A stretch of DNA of 16,007 nucleotides from DATKSS01 sp035468355 (GTDB lineage Bacteria > Chloroflexota > Dormibacteria > Dormibacterales > Dormibacteraceae). The stretch is taken from contig DATITA010000007.1 of assembly GCA_035468355.1 (NCBI GenBank), forward strand, positions 1 through 16,007, in the 5' to 3' direction. Positions 14,309 to 16,007 of the stretch are shown one piece after another. Position numbers and translations under genes: made by a program. The number at the start of each line of letters is the position of its first letter. Positions within the stretch are counted from its first letter, which is position 1. The notes under the pieces were generated by a model. That model made no database searches. It was given only the letters and a program-made list of their open reading frames with translations, and was not told the DNA's origin.

Positions 14309-14542
14309 TCATCGGGCCTCCCAGAAACTGCGAGCCTCCCGCTGCTGGCGGGCGCAGAGGCTGCATCCGCAGCCGTGCAGCTCGAGGGGCAGCGCGTTAC
14401 CGTGCTTGTCAAATCGATGATTGATCGCCGACGGAAGGCCCCCATCGCGGCTGCGGGGAGAAGTGGCGTAGAGGAGGTGTATGGCGTGCCTTACCTGGAC
14501 GTAGGGGACGACGTTTGCTGAGACGTTTGCTGGATTCACCAC
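14309..14542 (-). CDS. Possible small Cys-rich leader protein ahead of mraZ
   Basis: An open frame of 77 codons from GTG 14542 whose TGA directly abuts the mraZ GTG. GGGGAG lies five bases before the start. The second half has codon choice with mostly G/C in third position and an HGCGCSLCARQQREAR segment (an H-x-C-x-C-x-x-C pattern that could bind a metal). The first half looks less gene-like, with rare codons and a tandem repeat coding ANVSANVV. No family is recognised. It starts just downstream of the predicted promoter, so if real it is the first gene of the dcw operon. The alternative is an untranslated leader that is open by chance. Confidence 0.35.
   Translation of the reverse strand: MVNPANVSANVVPYVQVRHAIHLLYATSPRSRDGGLPSAINHRFDKHGNALPLELHGCGCSLCARQQREARSFWEAR
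14317..14322 (-). promoter_or_regulatory. Strong ribosome binding site of mraZ
   Basis: GGGAGG on the minus strand, eight bases before GTG 14308. It fixes the mraZ start and lies within the last codons of the possible leader ORF, so mraZ can be initiated on its own. Confidence 0.8.
14510..14532. repeat. 12-bp tandem direct repeat in the dcw leader
   Basis: GACGTTTGCTG occurs at 14510-14520 and again at 14522-14532, a period of 12 bp, downstream of the predicted transcription start. It could be a regulator site or, in RNA, a protein-binding element. If the leader ORF is real, it encodes the repeated ANV near its N-terminus. Confidence 0.6.
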
Positions 14543-14561
14543 TTCTCCCCACTGATCACCG
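14537..14561 (-). promoter_or_regulatory. Candidate MraZ operator: three GG-rich boxes at 10-bp spacing
   Basis: On the minus strand the region reads CGGTG-N5-TGGGG-N5-TGGTG. MraZ of Escherichia coli recognises three TGGGN direct repeats separated by 5 bp, so order, period and core fit well, though only the middle box is a perfect TGGGN. The boxes lie a few bases downstream of the predicted transcription start, where a bound repressor would block the promoter. The middle box also supplies the GGGGAG that could serve as ribosome binding site of the leader ORF. Confidence 0.5.
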
Positions 14562-14574
14562 CGATTCGCCGCAA

Positions 14575-14603
14575 ACAGTAACCAGGGGTGCTTAGCCTGT
14601 CAA
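14575..14603 (-). promoter_or_regulatory. Predicted sigma-70-type promoter of the dcw operon
   Basis: Minus-strand -35 TTGACA (14598-14603, perfect consensus), 17-bp spacer, -10 TACTGT (14575-14580, three of six matches including the key first T, A and last T). Transcription would start near 14568. Its position upstream of mraZ and of the GG-box repeats is what is known for other dcw clusters. Just upstream of the -35 is a perfect 10-bp palindrome GAGGGCCCTC (14626-14635) that might be an operator. Confidence 0.6.
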
Positions 14604-14773
14604 TACCCTTACCACAACATGTAGAGAGGGCCCTCCGCCCCGCCGTGCCTTCGGACGCATGATGTTGAGACCGAAGCCGAAAGAGACCCTAGATGTGGTG
14701 GCGGATGGTGATAGTGGCGAACATCAGTTTGGGTGCAAACTATTTTTGCGGGGGGACTCGAACTGACTTTTCT
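14604..14773. other. Intergenic region between ABC permease and dcw promoter
   Basis: 170 bases with no supportable gene. It is less GC-rich than its surroundings near 14690-14770. It holds the palindrome at 14626-14635, a loose inverted repeat CTTCGG...CCGAAG (14649-14676), a small hairpin at 14726-14741 and a T-arm-like stretch (14748-14764). The change in base composition and the absence of coupling suggest that the ABC genes and the dcw cluster are separate transcription units. Confidence 0.5.
14726..14746 (+). terminator. Weak terminator-like hairpin with T-run (plus strand)
   Basis: AGTTTG-GGTG-CAAACT (6-bp perfect stem, 4-base loop) followed by ATTTTT on the plus strand. There is no plus-strand gene upstream, so it may stop antisense transcription, or work weakly on transcripts leaving the ABC permease on the minus strand, where the T-run is upstream and of no help. 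The stem is short and AT-rich. Confidence 0.3.
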
Positions 14774-15622
14774 TTACCCACTTCGCTTGAGCAGGCCAAG
14801 CTTTTTGGCCCGCTTCTCCGCCCAACCGAACACCACGACGCTAAGCGGGATCAACACGGCGCCCATCGCCACCAGGATGGCGATGACGGGCAGCTCGCCC
14901 GCCAAATCCACCCCGTCGAGCAGGCTTCGGCGCATACCTGACAGCGCGTACGTGAGCGGGCTCGCAGCCCCGGCGACCTGCATCGGCACGGGCAGCACGG
15001 TGAGCGGGTAGTACACACCCGACACCAGCAGCAGGAACCCCTGCAGCGCAATCGACATCTGCTCCCCCTTCTGCGGCGACAGCAGCGGCAGGACCGAGGT
15101 CAGGATGCTCAGGCCGATCAGCGGCAGCGTCGATGCGGCCAGCACCGCGAGGGCCGCTGGGATGTCGGCGTGGGAAAAATCGAGGCGAAACATCGCCGCA
15201 GCCACGACGAGGACGACCAGCGTCCGGGCCAGGCCGTAACCAATCGCAAACAGGCAGATCCCCATCAGGTGCGTGATCCGCTTGACCGGCGCCATGAACG
15301 TGTACTCGATGGTCCCTTCCCAGCGCTCCCACGAGATTGCGTATGCCGCCTCCATGAAGACCAGAGACAGGTAGCCCCACAGGAGGGCGCCGACCAGCAG
15401 GTACAGCTGGGTCCTGCGCAGATCGAACGACCCGCCCTGGACGCCAAGCGAGCCGAGACCGGAGGCGAGGAATCCGATCGACAGGACGCTGACCAGGCTG
15501 TAGAACAGCCAGACGACCTCCCACAGCCAGTACCTCTTCACGACGTGCATCTGCCGCTCGGCGAACCCGAACAGTGCGTTGAGCTCGGTATGCCTTATTA
15601 CTTGTTTGACGCCTGCGCTCAT
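14774..15622 (-). CDS. ABC-2 type transporter permease
   Basis: A membrane subunit of an ABC exporter of the ABC-2 family, with 282 residues and about six hydrophobic segments (roughly 34-54, 72-95, 117-146, 155-180, 192-212, 244-266). Characteristic pieces are WERWEGTIEYTFMAPV (98-113, the EGT-E region found in this family) and SGVYYPLTVLP followed by SPLTYALSGMR (201-231). The ATG at 15622 overlaps the ATPase stop (ATGA) and is preceded by GAGGAGGGAGA, so I reject the longer frame that runs 105 bp into the ATPase gene. The substrate cannot be told from sequence; relatives export drugs, lipids or polysaccharides. It works with the ATPase encoded just upstream. Confidence 0.9.
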   Translation of the reverse strand: MSAGVKQVIRHTELNALFGFAERQMHVVKRYWLWEVVWLFYSLVSVLSIGFLASGLGSLGVQGGSFDLRRTQLYLLVGALLWGYLSLVFMEAAYAISWERWEGTIEYTFMAPVKRITHLMGICLFAIGYGLARTLVVLVVAAAMFRLDFSHADIPAALAVLAASTLPLIGLSILTSVLPLLSPQKGEQMSIALQGFLLLVSGVYYPLTVLPVPMQVAGAASPLTYALSGMRRSLLDGVDLAGELPVIAILVAMGAVLIPLSVVVFGWAEKRAKKLGLLKRSG

Positions 15623-16007
15623 ATCTCTCCCTCCTCTTTCTCGGAGAGGGCGAGCGTCTTGCCGGTGAGATGCATGAAGACGTCTTCGAGAGTCGTGCCC
15701 GTCCTGCCTTCTCCATAGGCGCGGCAAAGCTCATCCGGAGTGCCGTCCGCGAGCACGCGCCCGCCGTCCATCATCAAGACGCGGTCGCAAAGTGCGGCGG
15801 CCTCATCCATGTCGTGGGTGCAGAGCAGCACGGTCACGTCGCGCTCCGCCCGAAGTGCTGCGAGGAGCGATTGGACCTCCTTCTTCGAGCGAGGAGCCAG
15901 GCCGGTCGTCGGCTCGTCCATGAGGAGCAGCGAAGGGGCGGTGAGGAAGCTGCGCGCGATCGCGACCTTCTGCTGCTGGCCACGAGACAGCTGCTTCATG
16001 GGCTGGT
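15619..16007 (-). CDS. ABC transporter ATP-binding protein, C-terminal part (5' end outside window)
   Basis: The frame stays open to the window edge, so the N-terminal half with the Walker A loop is missing. The visible part holds the signature LSRGQQQKVAIAR, Walker B with D-loop (LLLMDEPTTGLAP), and the switch His in LCTHDMDEAAALCDRVL, followed by a typical GGRVLADGTPDEL. After about residue 100 of the visible part comes a short tail (LEDVFMHLTGKTL) common in drug-type ABC-2 ATPases. The ATG near the edge is internal because the signature motif is always preceded by about 130 residues. It energises the permease whose start overlaps its stop. Confidence 0.93.
   Translation of the reverse strand, partial: QPMKQLSRGQQQKVAIARSFLTAPSLLLMDEPTTGLAPRSKKEVQSLLAALRAERDVTVLLCTHDMDEAAALCDRVLMMDGGRVLADGTPDELCRAYGEGRTGTTLEDVFMHLTGKTLALSEKEEGEI

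Noticed and set aside
14407..14412. Second TTGACA on the minus strand upstream of mraZ
   Set aside because: At 16-18 bp downstream the sequence is CCCCTC-like, with nothing resembling a -10 box.

Overview
The window is high-GC bacterial DNA that holds almost one complete division and cell wall (dcw) cluster, all on the minus strand. In transcription order, from right to left, it reads mraZ, rsmH, ftsL-like, ftsI, murF, mraY, murD, ftsW, murG, murC, murB, ddl, ftsQ, sbp (about 14312 down to 452). A small-basic-protein gene (DUF1290/sbp) after ftsQ, heavy use of GTG and TTG starts, and a 13E12/DUF222-type HNH gene alongside point to a Gram-positive-like, high-GC lineage. Actinobacteria or a Chloroflexota/Dormibacterota-type soil lineage fit; the sequence alone does not settle which.

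Left end (1-451): the 3' part of a plus-strand HNH endonuclease gene converges on sbp. Two near-identical copies of a ~49-bp two-hairpin repeat, 79 bp apart, lie there. One forms the last coding part of the HNH gene and the other fills the gap between the two convergent stops.

Centre (452-14308): the genes are packed with almost no gaps, and most junctions are NTGA stop/start overlaps (ATGA, GTGA, TTGA), so translation is probably coupled. MraY, MurG, MurC, MurD, MurF, MurB and Ddl make and flip-side-load the UDP-MurNAc-pentapeptide/lipid II precursors. FtsW (glycosyltransferase) and FtsI (transpeptidase) use them at the septum. FtsQ and the FtsL-like protein are the bitopic divisome regulators. 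murE, ftsA and ftsZ are not in the window, although two of their usual positions are. rsmH has no ATG, GTG or TTG start ahead of its conserved N-terminus and appears to begin at ATT, overlapping the mraZ stop.

Leader (14309-14773): a good promoter (TTGACA, 17-bp spacer, TACTGT), three 10-bp-phased GG-rich boxes resembling an MraZ operator, a 12-bp tandem repeat, and a possible 77-codon Cys-rich leader ORF that abuts mraZ.

Right end (14774-16007): a minus-strand two-gene ABC exporter (ABC-2 permease plus ATPase, the latter cut by the window edge). It looks like a separate transcription unit upstream of the dcw promoter.
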